A DNA stretch of 64,000 bases from an uncultured Lachnospiraceae bacterium (GTDB lineage: Bacteria; Bacillota; Clostridia; Lachnospirales; Lachnospiraceae), in contig CAMNTQ010000008.1 in the NCBI GenBank assembly GCA_946558695.1, forward strand, positions 1-64,000. The letters run 5' to 3'. The position numbers and the translations under genes were made by a program. Positions 36,496 to 44,502 of the stretch are shown here, piece after piece. The notes beneath the pieces are model-generated. The model saw only the letters and a list, made by a program, of their open reading frames with translations. It was not told where the DNA came from and did no database searches. The first letter of the stretch is position 1, and each line of letters opens with the position of its first letter.

Positions 36496-37374
36496 TCACA
36501 TATTTTTTTCAGGCAGCTTATTCACCTTCAGGTTATCCGATACTTCCTGCAGTATTTCAAATGAGTTGATCTCCATTCTCTGGAGCACTCCCATATAAAT
36601 CGCATCCAGCATGGCCTGCTCCGCAACCCTTCTGGCAATCACTTCCTTATCCACCGTAGCGTCCGTCGTTACATTATACAGTACGATATCCGAATATTTT
36701 GTCAATTCTGACTTCCCTGCTTTTGTGATACATATCGTAACCGCGCCGCGCTCTTTGGCGATCCGCATCGCCTCCACAACTTGCTTCGTCCGTCCGCTGT
36801 GAGAAATCGCAATGGCAACGTCTCTCTTTTTTAAATTGCAGGCATTCACGATCTGCACATCCGCATCACTGTCCGCGTAACAATCATAGCCGATTCTCTT
36901 CAATCTCAGACTCGCATAACTGCACGGAAACATGGCATCACCGATGGCAAAGAAACAGATCTTACCGGCTCTCACAATCGCATCACATGCGCGATCATAT
37001 TCCTCAATCGCCGCCACCTCCAGTGTCTTCCTGAGATTCAGTATATTGAGCTTAAATACGCTCTCTACAACTTCCCCCATACTGCGCCCTGACGTAATCT
37101 CATCCGTCTCATCTTTAGCCAAAGGATTGCGGAGTTGCTCGGACAAGAGCCTTTTGAACTGGGCATAACCCGATACGCCGACCGTCCTGCACAGGCGCAC
37201 CACAGTCGCCTCGCCGCAGCCGCAGCGCTTCGCCATCTTCTGAAGCGACATTCCAACCGTCTCATGGGGCGCTTTTAGTACAAATTCCGCAACCTTTTTT
37301 TCTGCCGGAGTAAGGCTTGGCAGCAAAAATTGTGTCGTCGCGAGGATATTCCTTACGCTTTCTGTTCTTCGCAT
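36496..37374 (-). CDS. RpiR/MurR-family regulator with SIS domain
   Basis: 292 residues from the Met at 37374 (MRRTESVRNILATTQ); an ATG nine codons upstream is possible but has no ribosome binding site. N-terminal helix-turn-helix (SLQKMAKRCGCGEATVVRLCRTVGV) and a C-terminal sugar-isomerase (SIS) domain with ICFFAIGDAMFPCSYASLRL, VAIAISHSGRTKQVVEAM and ICITKAGKSEL. These regulators sense phosphosugars. It is divergent from the second transketolase/kinase/cyclase operon, with repeated CTCCAA/TTGGAG sites between. Confidence 0.93.
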   Translation of the reverse strand: MRRTESVRNILATTQFLLPSLTPAEKKVAEFVLKAPHETVGMSLQKMAKRCGCGEATVVRLCRTVGVSGYAQFKRLLSEQLRNPLAKDETDEITSGRSMGEVVESVFKLNILNLRKTLEVAAIEEYDRACDAIVRAGKICFFAIGDAMFPCSYASLRLKRIGYDCYADSDADVQIVNACNLKKRDVAIAISHSGRTKQVVEAMRIAKERGAVTICITKAGKSELTKYSDIVLYNVTTDATVDKEVIARRVAEQAMLDAIYMGVLQRMEINSFEILQEVSDNLKVNKLPEKNM

Positions 37375-37423
37375 TTTTCCACTCTCTTTTCTCTTTTTCA
37401 TATTCTATATTATCGCATTTTTT

Positions 37424-37475
37424 ACTCCAATTTCAATAAATTATTTTTGGAGTTAATTTTTATAGATTTTGGAGT
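37424..37475. promoter_or_regulatory. ACTCCAA/TTGGAGT operator cluster on the regulator side
   Basis: ACTCCAA (37424-37430) faces TTGGAGT (37447-37453), with a third TTGGAGT at 37469-37475. The first copy lies in the spacer of a likely minus-strand promoter (TTGAAA, 16 bases, GATAAT) for the RpiR gene, consistent with autorepression. Confidence 0.6.
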
Positions 37476-37538
37476 TTTTGTGTTTAATACACAATATTAT
37501 TTTCATTTTATATTAAATTATTTGTGCATTTTTGCATA

Positions 37539-37572
37539 TTGATAATCCATTTTCTCCAAACTATAATTGGAG
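37539..37572 (+). promoter_or_regulatory. Promoter with overlapping operator for the second transketolase operon
   Basis: TTGATA and TATAAT are spaced by 17 bases (37539-37544, 37562-37567). The inverted repeat CTCCAAACTATAATTGGAG (37554-37572) covers the -10 box, so a protein bound there would block the promoter. Confidence 0.7.
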
Positions 37573-37620
37573 CATACACTAAATTTTTCAAAATTTTATT
37601 TAGAAAGGAATTTGTGTTTC

Positions 37621-38571
37621 ATGAAAAAATCATTTCGCTCCTCACTCATTAACGCTATTGCCAAAAATGCAGAAAACTATCCTGACATGATCGTTTTAAA
37701 CGCAGATTCAGCAAGAGCTCTGAAACTGACCGACTTTTCCAAAGCCTTCCCCGACCGCATGATCGGCGTAGGAATCAGCGAAGCAGATCTGATCGGCACT
37801 GCCGCAGGCCTTGCCGCTACCGGACTTGTCCCCGTAGTAGTCGGATTCTCCATGTTCGTGTCCGAAAAGCCCTTTGAGCAGATACGGCAGGCAATTGCTT
37901 ATCCGAACCTGAATGTAAAAATCGTCGCTACCCACAGCGGACTGTGTGTAGGGCAGGACGGCGCTACGCATCAGGCTTTGGAAGACATGGCCGTCATTCG
38001 TTCGCTGCCGAACTTCAAAGTATTCGCCGCTGCGGATGTAACCGAGACAGAAGCTGCCCTCGAAGCCATGCTAAAACACGACGGCCCCGCATATCTCCGT
38101 TTAGGGCGGGATCTTGCGGAGGATATTTTTGAAGGCCGCAAGAACTTCACTCCGGGAGGCGCAGATATTCTAAGAGAAGGAGACGATGTAACGATTGCGG
38201 CATGCGGGCTGATGGTAGAGCAGGCGCTAATGGCAGCGTGCTCCCTCAGATCGGAAGGCATCCGGGCCACAGTAATGAATGCCTATTCCATCAAACCTCT
38301 TCCGGAACAACTGCTGCTTGAAAAAGCGAAAAAGACCGGCGCCTTTGTCACCGCGGAAGACCACAGCATAATCGGAGGACTGGGAAGCGCCGTGTGCGAA
38401 TATCTCTCAGGAAATTGTCCTGTACCTGTCATCCGCGTAGGTGTCCCGGATCGTTTCGGAGAGTCCGGCACACAGGATGAGCTTTATAAAAAATACGGTT
38501 TGACCGCCGACCATATCATAAAAGCGGCAAAACAGGCCGTCAGCATGAAGACTATGAACGCGAAAGGATAG
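37621..38571 (+). CDS. Transketolase, C-terminal subunit (split form), second copy
   Basis: 316 residues from the ATG at 37621 (MKKSFRSSLINAIAKNAENY), with AAAGGAA upstream. The ORF-track start at 37567 is a TTG inside the promoter and is rejected. The catalytic Glu is in MIGVGISEADLIGTAAGLA, then SGLCVGQDGATHQALEDMAVI and AFVTAEDHSIIGGLGSAV. Unusually, the C half precedes the N half in this operon, the reverse of the order in the first transketolase pair in this window. Confidence 0.92.
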   Translation: MKKSFRSSLINAIAKNAENYPDMIVLNADSARALKLTDFSKAFPDRMIGVGISEADLIGTAAGLAATGLVPVVVGFSMFVSEKPFEQIRQAIAYPNLNVKIVATHSGLCVGQDGATHQALEDMAVIRSLPNFKVFAAADVTETEAALEAMLKHDGPAYLRLGRDLAEDIFEGRKNFTPGGADILREGDDVTIAACGLMVEQALMAACSLRSEGIRATVMNAYSIKPLPEQLLLEKAKKTGAFVTAEDHSIIGGLGSAVCEYLSGNCPVPVIRVGVPDRFGESGTQDELYKKYGLTADHIIKAAKQAVSMKTMNAKG

Positions 38572-38581
38572 GTATAACGAT

Positions 38582-39409
38582 ATGTCTAGAAATATTGATG
38601 AATTAAAAATACAGGCAAATACAATCCGAAAAGACATCCTCAAGATGATCTACAATATACAGTCCGGCCATCTCGGCGGTTCTTTTTCCATGGTAGAGGT
38701 ACTGACTGCACTCTACTTCGATGAGATGCACTACGATCCGCACAATCCGTATTTAAAAGACCGCGACCGCTTTGTCCTCTCAAAAGGACATACCGCCCCC
38801 GCCCTCTATGCCACCCTTGCGAATGCAGGGTATTTTCCAAAAGAAAATCTAATGACCTCGTTCCGCCGGATTGATTCCATGATGCAGGGACATCCTGATA
38901 TGAGAAAAACACCGGGTGTAGAGATGACAAGCGGCTCTCTCGGAATCGGCCTGTCCGCCGCAAACGGCATGGCTTTAGGAAACCGTTATCAGGGTATCGG
39001 CGCAAGAGTTTACTGTATGATCGGCGACGGCGAGATCAACGAGGGACAGATCTGGGAGGCCGCCGCCACAGCCTCACATTATCATCTGGATAATCTGGTA
39101 GCGTTCACAGATGTCAACGGACTCCAGAATGATGCCGAGACAAAAAAAGTAAAGGACATGCTTGATATCGCCGAAAAATGGAAAGCCTTCGGTTTTCACA
39201 CCATCGAGATAAACGGCCATGATTTTAACGAGATCTTCGCCGCCCTCGACGCAGCGCGTAATTGCAAAGGCAGGCCAACCGCTGTCATTTCTCACACCAC
39301 CAAGGGCAAGGGCGTATCCTTTATGGAAAACGTAGTCGCTTTCCATGGAAAAACCCCGACAAAAGAAGAGTATGAGAATGGGATGGCAGAACTGGAGCAT
39401 GCGATATAG
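38582..39409 (+). CDS. Transketolase, N-terminal subunit (split form), second copy
   Basis: 275 residues: IQSGHLGGSFSMVEVLTALYF, VLSKGHTAPALYATLA, MTSGSLGIGLSAANGMA and the ThDP motif CMIGDGEINEGQIWEAAATA. It follows the C-terminal half after ten bases and pairs with it. Substrate preference cannot be read from sequence; the neighbouring kinase suggests a ketose phosphate. Confidence 0.93.
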   Translation: MSRNIDELKIQANTIRKDILKMIYNIQSGHLGGSFSMVEVLTALYFDEMHYDPHNPYLKDRDRFVLSKGHTAPALYATLANAGYFPKENLMTSFRRIDSMMQGHPDMRKTPGVEMTSGSLGIGLSAANGMALGNRYQGIGARVYCMIGDGEINEGQIWEAAATASHYHLDNLVAFTDVNGLQNDAETKKVKDMLDIAEKWKAFGFHTIEINGHDFNEIFAALDAARNCKGRPTAVISHTTKGKGVSFMENVVAFHGKTPTKEEYENGMAELEHAI

Positions 39410-39421
39410 GAGGAAACAAAT

Positions 39422-40978
39422 ATGAGCACACCAATTTTTATCGGCTGCGATATCGGCACCTCCCACACAAAGGCGGTAGCCGTAAATGCGAATGGAGAAA
39501 TCCTCTCCCAAAGTTCGTCTGCCTACGACATTCTAAAGCCCCGGAACAACTGGGCAGAACAGAATCCAGAAGTATGGCTTGAAGCCGCCGTCTGTACACT
39601 CCGTCAAGTCATCGCGGAAATTCCTTCAAAAAAGGACATTGCATCCATCTGCATCAGCGCTCTGTACGGTGGAACCGGTGTTATGTGCGACGAGCAGATG
39701 GGCTCCGTACGCCCGGTTATCATCTGGATGGACCGCCGCGCCGAGTCAGAAAGCTCCCTGATACGAAAGACACTGGGCGAAGACCGCCTTCTAGAAGTCT
39801 CCGGCAACGGAATTGATTCTTATTTCGGCTATACAAAGCTTTTGTGGGTGAAAGAACACGAACCGGAAAACTGGGTGAAAATCCGCCATATTGTTCCGGT
39901 CCACAGCTATATCATATACAAAATGACTGGAAACTTAAGCGTTGATTACTGTTCCGCCGGCAATGTGGGAGGCATCTACGACTGCAATACCCACTCTTGG
40001 TCGAAGGATATGTGCGAAGAATTGGGAATCCCGTATGATGCACTGCCTCACGACTTCCACGATCCAAGTGATCTGATCGGTTCACTGAACGAAGATTATC
40101 AGAAGAAATTAGGACTTGACCGTCCCGTTCCTCTATGCGCCGGCACGGTTGACTGCATCGCATCCATGCTGAGCGCATCCATCGTCCGCCCCGGAGATAA
40201 CGCGGCAGTTCTGGGAACCTCCCTCAACTGGGGATACATTCACAGCAAGAAACCGGATAATCCGAATCTCGTCTCCATGCCTTACTGCATCGAACCGACA
40301 CGGCTTTGCTACACCTACGGCGGCGCTTCTACTGCCGGCGCGCTGCCAAGATGGTTTGCCCTGAATTTTATGGGGGATGATTCCGGCGAGACTTACGATG
40401 AACTGGAACAGTTGATCCGCAAAAATAATATCGGTCCCGGCAGCGACGGACTGATCGCACTCCCTTATTTTATGGGTGAGCGCACTCCCATCTGGGACGA
40501 AAAGGCCGCCGGAGTTCTATTCGGTCTGACCCTCGCACATACAAAAGCGCATATTTACCGCGCAGTTCTGGAAGCAGTCGCATATTCGCTCCTTCACATT
40601 ATGGAGTCCATGACCGGCTCCGGTATGGCAATCGAGAAAATCATCCTCGTAGGAGGCGGCGCGCGGTCCGCTGTATGGAAACAGATATTTGCAGATATTA
40701 CAAATCTCCCGATCGTAACGCCCGTTCAGGAAATCGAGGCGCCGCTGGGGGATGCATTTATGGCGGCCGTCGGAGCCGGAGCCATTACAGAATATGAGGA
40801 AATCAATTCATGGATCACCATGAATCCTCCGGTTCTTCCCAATAAAGAAAACCACGAATTATATAAAAAGCATTTTTCGCTGTACAAAGAACTGTATCCG
40901 GCCCTGAAAGACATCATGTCCAAGCGGGCGGATATGCTATATAAAATTCAAAAAGGAGAGATAAGCTATGAAAGTTGA
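39422..40978 (+). CDS. FGGY-family carbohydrate kinase (xylulokinase/gluconokinase-like)
   Basis: 518 residues: GCDIGTSHTKAVAVNANGE phosphate loop, IWMDRRAESESSL, CAGTVDCIASMLSAS in the substrate region, AVLGTSLNWGYIHS, YFMGERTPIWD and the adenine motif ILVGGGARSAVWKQIF. It would make a ketose (or aldonate) phosphate for the transketolase encoded upstream. No transporter is encoded in this operon, so the sugar must come from another importer or from internal metabolism. GGAGGAAAC precedes the ATG. Confidence 0.87.
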   Translation: MSTPIFIGCDIGTSHTKAVAVNANGEILSQSSSAYDILKPRNNWAEQNPEVWLEAAVCTLRQVIAEIPSKKDIASICISALYGGTGVMCDEQMGSVRPVIIWMDRRAESESSLIRKTLGEDRLLEVSGNGIDSYFGYTKLLWVKEHEPENWVKIRHIVPVHSYIIYKMTGNLSVDYCSAGNVGGIYDCNTHSWSKDMCEELGIPYDALPHDFHDPSDLIGSLNEDYQKKLGLDRPVPLCAGTVDCIASMLSASIVRPGDNAAVLGTSLNWGYIHSKKPDNPNLVSMPYCIEPTRLCYTYGGASTAGALPRWFALNFMGDDSGETYDELEQLIRKNNIGPGSDGLIALPYFMGERTPIWDEKAAGVLFGLTLAHTKAHIYRAVLEAVAYSLLHIMESMTGSGMAIEKIILVGGGARSAVWKQIFADITNLPIVTPVQEIEAPLGDAFMAAVGAGAITEYEEINSWITMNPPVLPNKENHELYKKHFSLYKELYPALKDIMSKRADMLYKIQKGEISYES

Positions 40979-41657
40979 TTTCAGCAAAGTTGTGGAACTG
41001 AGCCACCGTATGATTCCAAGAGAGGAACCTTTCAACCTGCAGACATGGGTATACGATGTAGATTTCTTAGGGGAGCGCGGAGAACCTCACAGCCCGGGCA
41101 CATGGTATGTATCCGGCGACGTAAATTTCTCCACCCACTGCGGAACTCACGTAGAATTCCCGCTTCACCACGTAGAAGGCGGCATGAACGCCGCTACTTT
41201 CCCCCTTACAAGCCTGATCGGAGAAGCTGTTGTTCTTGATTTTACAGGCAAAAAAGCGGGCGACTGCATGTCGCTTGAAGAATTCAAAGCTTACGACGAC
41301 AAGATTAAAGAAGGAGATATCGTATTCCTTCATACAGGTCTCGACGCAAAATGGCGCACCGAGGACTGGGAGCCGTACCCTTATGTAGCCTGCGATGCTA
41401 TGGAATGGCTGATCAAAGAAAAGAAGATCATCGCTATCGGAACAGATGCAACCTCTCTGGAGAACTTCAACATTCCGGATCAGCCGAATCACAATCTGGC
41501 ATTCAAAAATAATCTGGCAATGGTAGAATCACTGACTAACTTAGACAAGATTGAGAACGGAAGGGCGCTTGTATTCATGCTTCCTCTTAAGATTGTCGGT
41601 ATCGAAGCCTGCCCGTGCCGGATCATCGCGATCAATGACGGAGGAATCCTTCTGTAA
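40968..41657 (+). CDS. Cyclase-family metal hydrolase (kynurenine-formamidase-like fold)
   Basis: 229 residues. The family metal motif HxGTHxDxPxH is HCGTHVEFPLH (His57, His61, Glu63, His67), with Glu replacing the usual Asp. VLDFTGKKAGDCM and IGTDATSLEN follow the family pattern. Family members hydrolyse formamides, lactones or cyclic amides and need a divalent metal. Its start overlaps the kinase by 11 bases, so it belongs to the sugar operon, where a lactonase- or isomerase-like role is conceivable (inference). No tryptophan genes are near. Confidence 0.82.
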   Translation: MKVDFSKVVELSHRMIPREEPFNLQTWVYDVDFLGERGEPHSPGTWYVSGDVNFSTHCGTHVEFPLHHVEGGMNAATFPLTSLIGEAVVLDFTGKKAGDCMSLEEFKAYDDKIKEGDIVFLHTGLDAKWRTEDWEPYPYVACDAMEWLIKEKKIIAIGTDATSLENFNIPDQPNHNLAFKNNLAMVESLTNLDKIENGRALVFMLPLKIVGIEACPCRIIAINDGGILL

Positions 41658-41677
41658 TTTTTAATTCAATCATCAAC

Positions 41678-41732
41678 AAAACCGCTGCAGAATAGATCAT
41701 CGCTTATCTATTTTGCAGCGGTTTCCTTTTTT
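41678..41732 (+). terminator. Terminator of the second transketolase/kinase/cyclase operon
   Basis: AAACCGCTGCA and a following AATAGAT pair with ATCTATT and TGCAGCGGTTT in a long stem, with a CCTTTTTT run after it. Confidence 0.9.
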
Positions 41733-41734
41733 AA

Positions 41735-41917
41735 TAACAATTAAATCCTATATACTGCTTCTCTTTTGTCTTTTTATTCTGGAAGATCGCTGTTACACCT
41801 ACGTTTTTCCGCATTTGATATAGCTTTTATTTTTAATCTTTTTCACTTTTTTCCCTTTATAGTATTCTATAGAGCTAAGCTTCCATCCCTTTGCCGCCCT
41901 TCTTTTAAGACTTTCCT
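41735..41917 (-). pseudogene. Possible degenerate coding remnant downstream of the GH25 gene
   Basis: Minus-strand reading shows protein-like stretches in two frames: RRAAKGWKLSSIEYYKGKK then, after a frame change, NVGVTAIFQNKKTKEKQYIG to a stop. A near-perfect direct repeat AAAGTCTTAAA occurs at the GH25 stop codon. It could be a decayed C-terminal extension of the lysozyme or of a lost gene. Weak evidence. Confidence 0.3.
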
Positions 41918-42493
41918 TTAAGACTTTTTCAGGAAATCTACATAGCATTTATTCATGTCGCAGTAACCGGCGATTCCCGCCACCTTCCCTTTCATGGTGT
42001 ACTGCCACATATCTACATCCGGCACTGTGGGCTTTTTGCCGTAACGGGCAACCCATCTGGAATACCGTTTCAGTCCCTTAAGGTAATTTTTCCACCAATT
42101 CTGATTGGCATATACGCCGCAGCGATATCCCTTCTTTTCCACAATCCTGCCAAACTCCTCTGCAGCAGTCTTTGCAAATTTCTCATTCCCCGGCTGTTCC
42201 AGATCGATATACAGCGGAAACTGTATCCGATGACCCTTTGCCTTTTTCAAAATAATATCCGCTTCTTTTCTCACCGTCTTCTTATCCTTCGCTCTGGAAT
42301 AAATATACAGGCCGAACGGAATTCCATATTTTTCGCATTGCGCAATGTTTCTGTCACATTTGCTGTCCATTTTACTAACACTGTCCGCCACCCGGATAAT
42401 CACGCCCCTGATACCGCTCTTTTTTACTTTTTTCCAATCAATTTTTCCCTGATAATAGGATACGTCTATTACGGTAAACTTAAATTTTGCCAT
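41918..42493 (-). CDS. GH25-family lysozyme-like protein
   Basis: 191 residues from the ATG at 42493 (MAKFKFTVIDVSYYQGKIDW), preferred over 42520 because a GGTGGT site lies upstream and GH25 domains start this way. The catalytic region is visible: IDVSYYQG at the N-terminus, FPLYIDLEQPG (acidic residues) and DVDMWQYT near the end. It spans one complete GH25 muramidase domain without a signal peptide or binding domain, so export is unexplained; a phage-type holin route or intracellular role are options. Isolated between two terminators. Confidence 0.82.
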   Translation of the reverse strand: MAKFKFTVIDVSYYQGKIDWKKVKKSGIRGVIIRVADSVSKMDSKCDRNIAQCEKYGIPFGLYIYSRAKDKKTVRKEADIILKKAKGHRIQFPLYIDLEQPGNEKFAKTAAEEFGRIVEKKGYRCGVYANQNWWKNYLKGLKRYSRWVARYGKKPTVPDVDMWQYTMKGKVAGIAGYCDMNKCYVDFLKKS

Positions 42494-42829
42494 AAAATTC
42501 GCACCACCGTTATAAATCATTTTGTTATAGAATATCCGCCCTTCTGCAAATCGGTGCGCAAATCAACAAAATTATTCGTCTGGAATCACATCTTAAGTTG
42601 TTTTTAAGAAATTTTCGATTTGTTTTAGATATTTAACATATTTTAGACACATTTATCTTTTATACTTGTAGTCAGATAGTTGATAAAGAACTTATCACTA
42701 TCTCCCCCTCATAAAAGTATGCATAAGAAATTATGCAGCACTTTACTCTCATTCCTTTTAGATAACTATAACAACAACGAAAACCTCACATTCCGCAAGG
42801 TTGTGAGGTTTTCGCCGTCTCTGATGATA
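42494..42829. other. Intergenic region with several inverted repeats
   Basis: No ORF of note. A plus-strand TATACT at about 42661-42666 lies after TTTAGACA. It is followed by the hairpin GATAGTTGATAA/TTATCACTATC (42675-42702) and the palindrome TGCATAA-GAAA-TTATGCA (42720-42737). A short non-coding transcript or regulatory site is possible but not demonstrated. Confidence 0.35.
42779..42814 (-). terminator. Terminator downstream of the ECF ATPase gene
   Basis: GAAAACCTCACA pairs with TGTGAGGTTTTC around a 12-base loop. It lies 16 bases past the stop of the last gene of the nickel/cobalt operon. Confidence 0.75.
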
Positions 42830-43582
42830 TTAAAATGATATTTTTCTTGAAAACGACAAGGGCAGTTCCAGTCCATGCTGTTCTAAAAGCTCTTTGTCCG
42901 TCAATATCTTTTTTGCCTCTCCGTCAGCCGTAATCTTCCCGTCTGAAAGAAGTACCACTCTCTCACAGGTATCATACACAAAATCCAGATCGTGGCTTGC
43001 GATCAGCTTTGCTCCCGGCAGTTCATTCAGGATGCGGATAAGATTCCGCCTGTTTTTGGGATCTAACGCCACGGACGGCTCGTCAAGGAGCATAAGCTTT
43101 ACTCCCACGGAAAGCACCGTCGCGATTGCCGCCAGTTTCTTTTCTCCTCCCGACAACCGATAGATCTGTCTGTCCTTTTTATCTTCCATATGCACCTTCT
43201 TAAGCGCTGACATTGCGGCCTCGTATATTTCTTCCTCGCTTTTTCCATAATTTCTCGGCGCAAATGCAACATCTTCATATACTGTTGACATAAAGAGCTG
43301 ACTGTCTGAATCCTGAAACACATAACCGATTACTGTACGGATTTTATTTAAATTCTCTTTTTTCATCTCAAACTCCGAAACCAGCACTTTCCCTTCCTGC
43401 ATATCAAGAAGTCCGGTAAGGAGCTTTAAAAGCGTAGATTTACCGGCGCCGTTTTCCCCGATCAAACCCACACTTTCCCCATCCTCCATATGAAGATTCA
43501 GATTGCTCAATACGTGATTCCCTGCTTTATTCCGCAGGCTGCCGTAGGTAAAAGAAAGATCTTCGATTTCCAGTATACTCAT
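42830..43582 (-). CDS. cbiO: ECF-type nickel/cobalt transporter ATPase (CbiO/NikO)
   Basis: 250 residues: Walker A GENGAGKST, Q-loop GYVFQDSDSQLFMSTVYEDVAFAP (the SQ and VxxDVAFGP-like pattern of CbiO), signature LSGGEKKLAAIATVL and Walker B LMLLDEPSVALD. Energises group-I energy-coupling-factor uptake of Ni2+ or Co2+ together with the two membrane proteins encoded upstream. Linkage to larB favours nickel. Confidence 0.92.
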   Translation of the reverse strand: MSILEIEDLSFTYGSLRNKAGNHVLSNLNLHMEDGESVGLIGENGAGKSTLLKLLTGLLDMQEGKVLVSEFEMKKENLNKIRTVIGYVFQDSDSQLFMSTVYEDVAFAPRNYGKSEEEIYEAAMSALKKVHMEDKKDRQIYRLSGGEKKLAAIATVLSVGVKLMLLDEPSVALDPKNRRNLIRILNELPGAKLIASHDLDFVYDTCERVVLLSDGKITADGEAKKILTDKELLEQHGLELPLSFSRKISF

Positions 43583-43655
43583 ACTTACTCTCCTTATATT
43601 TTGCTGATTTCCAAACTATCCTATGTGTGCACGCATCGTATATCTTCCTCTGTTA

Positions 43656-44423
43656 TCATATCATTCTTACGCATACCAGTACCATGCTCCAGACAAACAC
43701 ATACAGATAATCACTGCCCCCTGCCCTTTTCTTGCACCGCAAATGAAATTCCCCGTTATAACCCCGCAGCGTCATACTGTCATACACGTTCTGCGCCCTG
43801 TCCATGCTGCGCAGCAAAAGCTGTCCCACCATAGTTCCCCATACTTTATAATGAACCCCCTTCTGCCCCGGAGCACGAAGCGTATAGGCATCCGTCATCC
43901 GTTGGATTTCCTTCAGAAAAAGAATCATGTATCGGTAAACCAGCATAAGAACGGTTACAAACATCTTTGGCATGTGCATCTTCCGAAGCGCATAGCAGAT
44001 ATCCTCCATCGAAGTCGTAACCATCAGCAGATAGGATGCGGATACTGCAAAAATCCCTTTGAACATCAATGTCACCGCAGAAACCATGCCTCCCGTAACG
44101 GTCACCGTTCCCAGACGGAACATCACTTCCCTGTCAAAAAACGGATTGGCAATTCCTACCAGACAGACCAAAAGGAGCACAGCCTTCATCCGTTTCAGCA
44201 GAAGCTTCACAGAAATATCCCCAAGTACAAATAATATGATCAGGTAAATCCCCATTTTCAGAACACCCGGCAGATCATATTTTCCAAAAGAGACTGTGAG
44301 CAGAATAAAAATGAGCGTCACAAAGAGCTTTGGCAGGGGATGAATCCCCTGCAGCCAACCGCACTTTCCCGCTTCCATATCCATTTTATGAAGATCCACG
44401 ATCGCATCACTTATCCTGTTCAT
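43656..44423 (-). CDS. cbiQ: ECF-type nickel/cobalt transporter transmembrane protein (CbiQ/NikQ)
   Basis: 255 residues with five to six hydrophobic segments and the CbiQ/EcfT C-terminal coupling motif (AYTLRAPGQKGVHYKVW, and later RAQNVYDSMTLRGYNG). These two A-rich/Arg-Gly helices contact the ATPase. Located between the substrate-specific CbiMN component and CbiO. The GGGGAAGC site supports the start. Confidence 0.92.
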   Translation of the reverse strand: MNRISDAIVDLHKMDMEAGKCGWLQGIHPLPKLFVTLIFILLTVSFGKYDLPGVLKMGIYLIILFVLGDISVKLLLKRMKAVLLLVCLVGIANPFFDREVMFRLGTVTVTGGMVSAVTLMFKGIFAVSASYLLMVTTSMEDICYALRKMHMPKMFVTVLMLVYRYMILFLKEIQRMTDAYTLRAPGQKGVHYKVWGTMVGQLLLRSMDRAQNVYDSMTLRGYNGEFHLRCKKRAGGSDYLYVFVWSMVLVCVRMI

Positions 44424-44502
44424 CTTTAAAGCTTCCCCTACATTTTTTTATTTTGTAAAGAATCCTCTCACCGGCACATTTTGCATAGTTTTTATATGCT
44501 GC

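Noticed and set aside
37567-37620. TTG start for the second transketolase C subunit
   Set aside because: Falls in the promoter/operator; ATG at 37621 has a good ribosome binding site and matches the family start.
43623-44234. 203-aa plus-strand ORF
   Set aside because: Antisense of cbiQ; no recognisable features.
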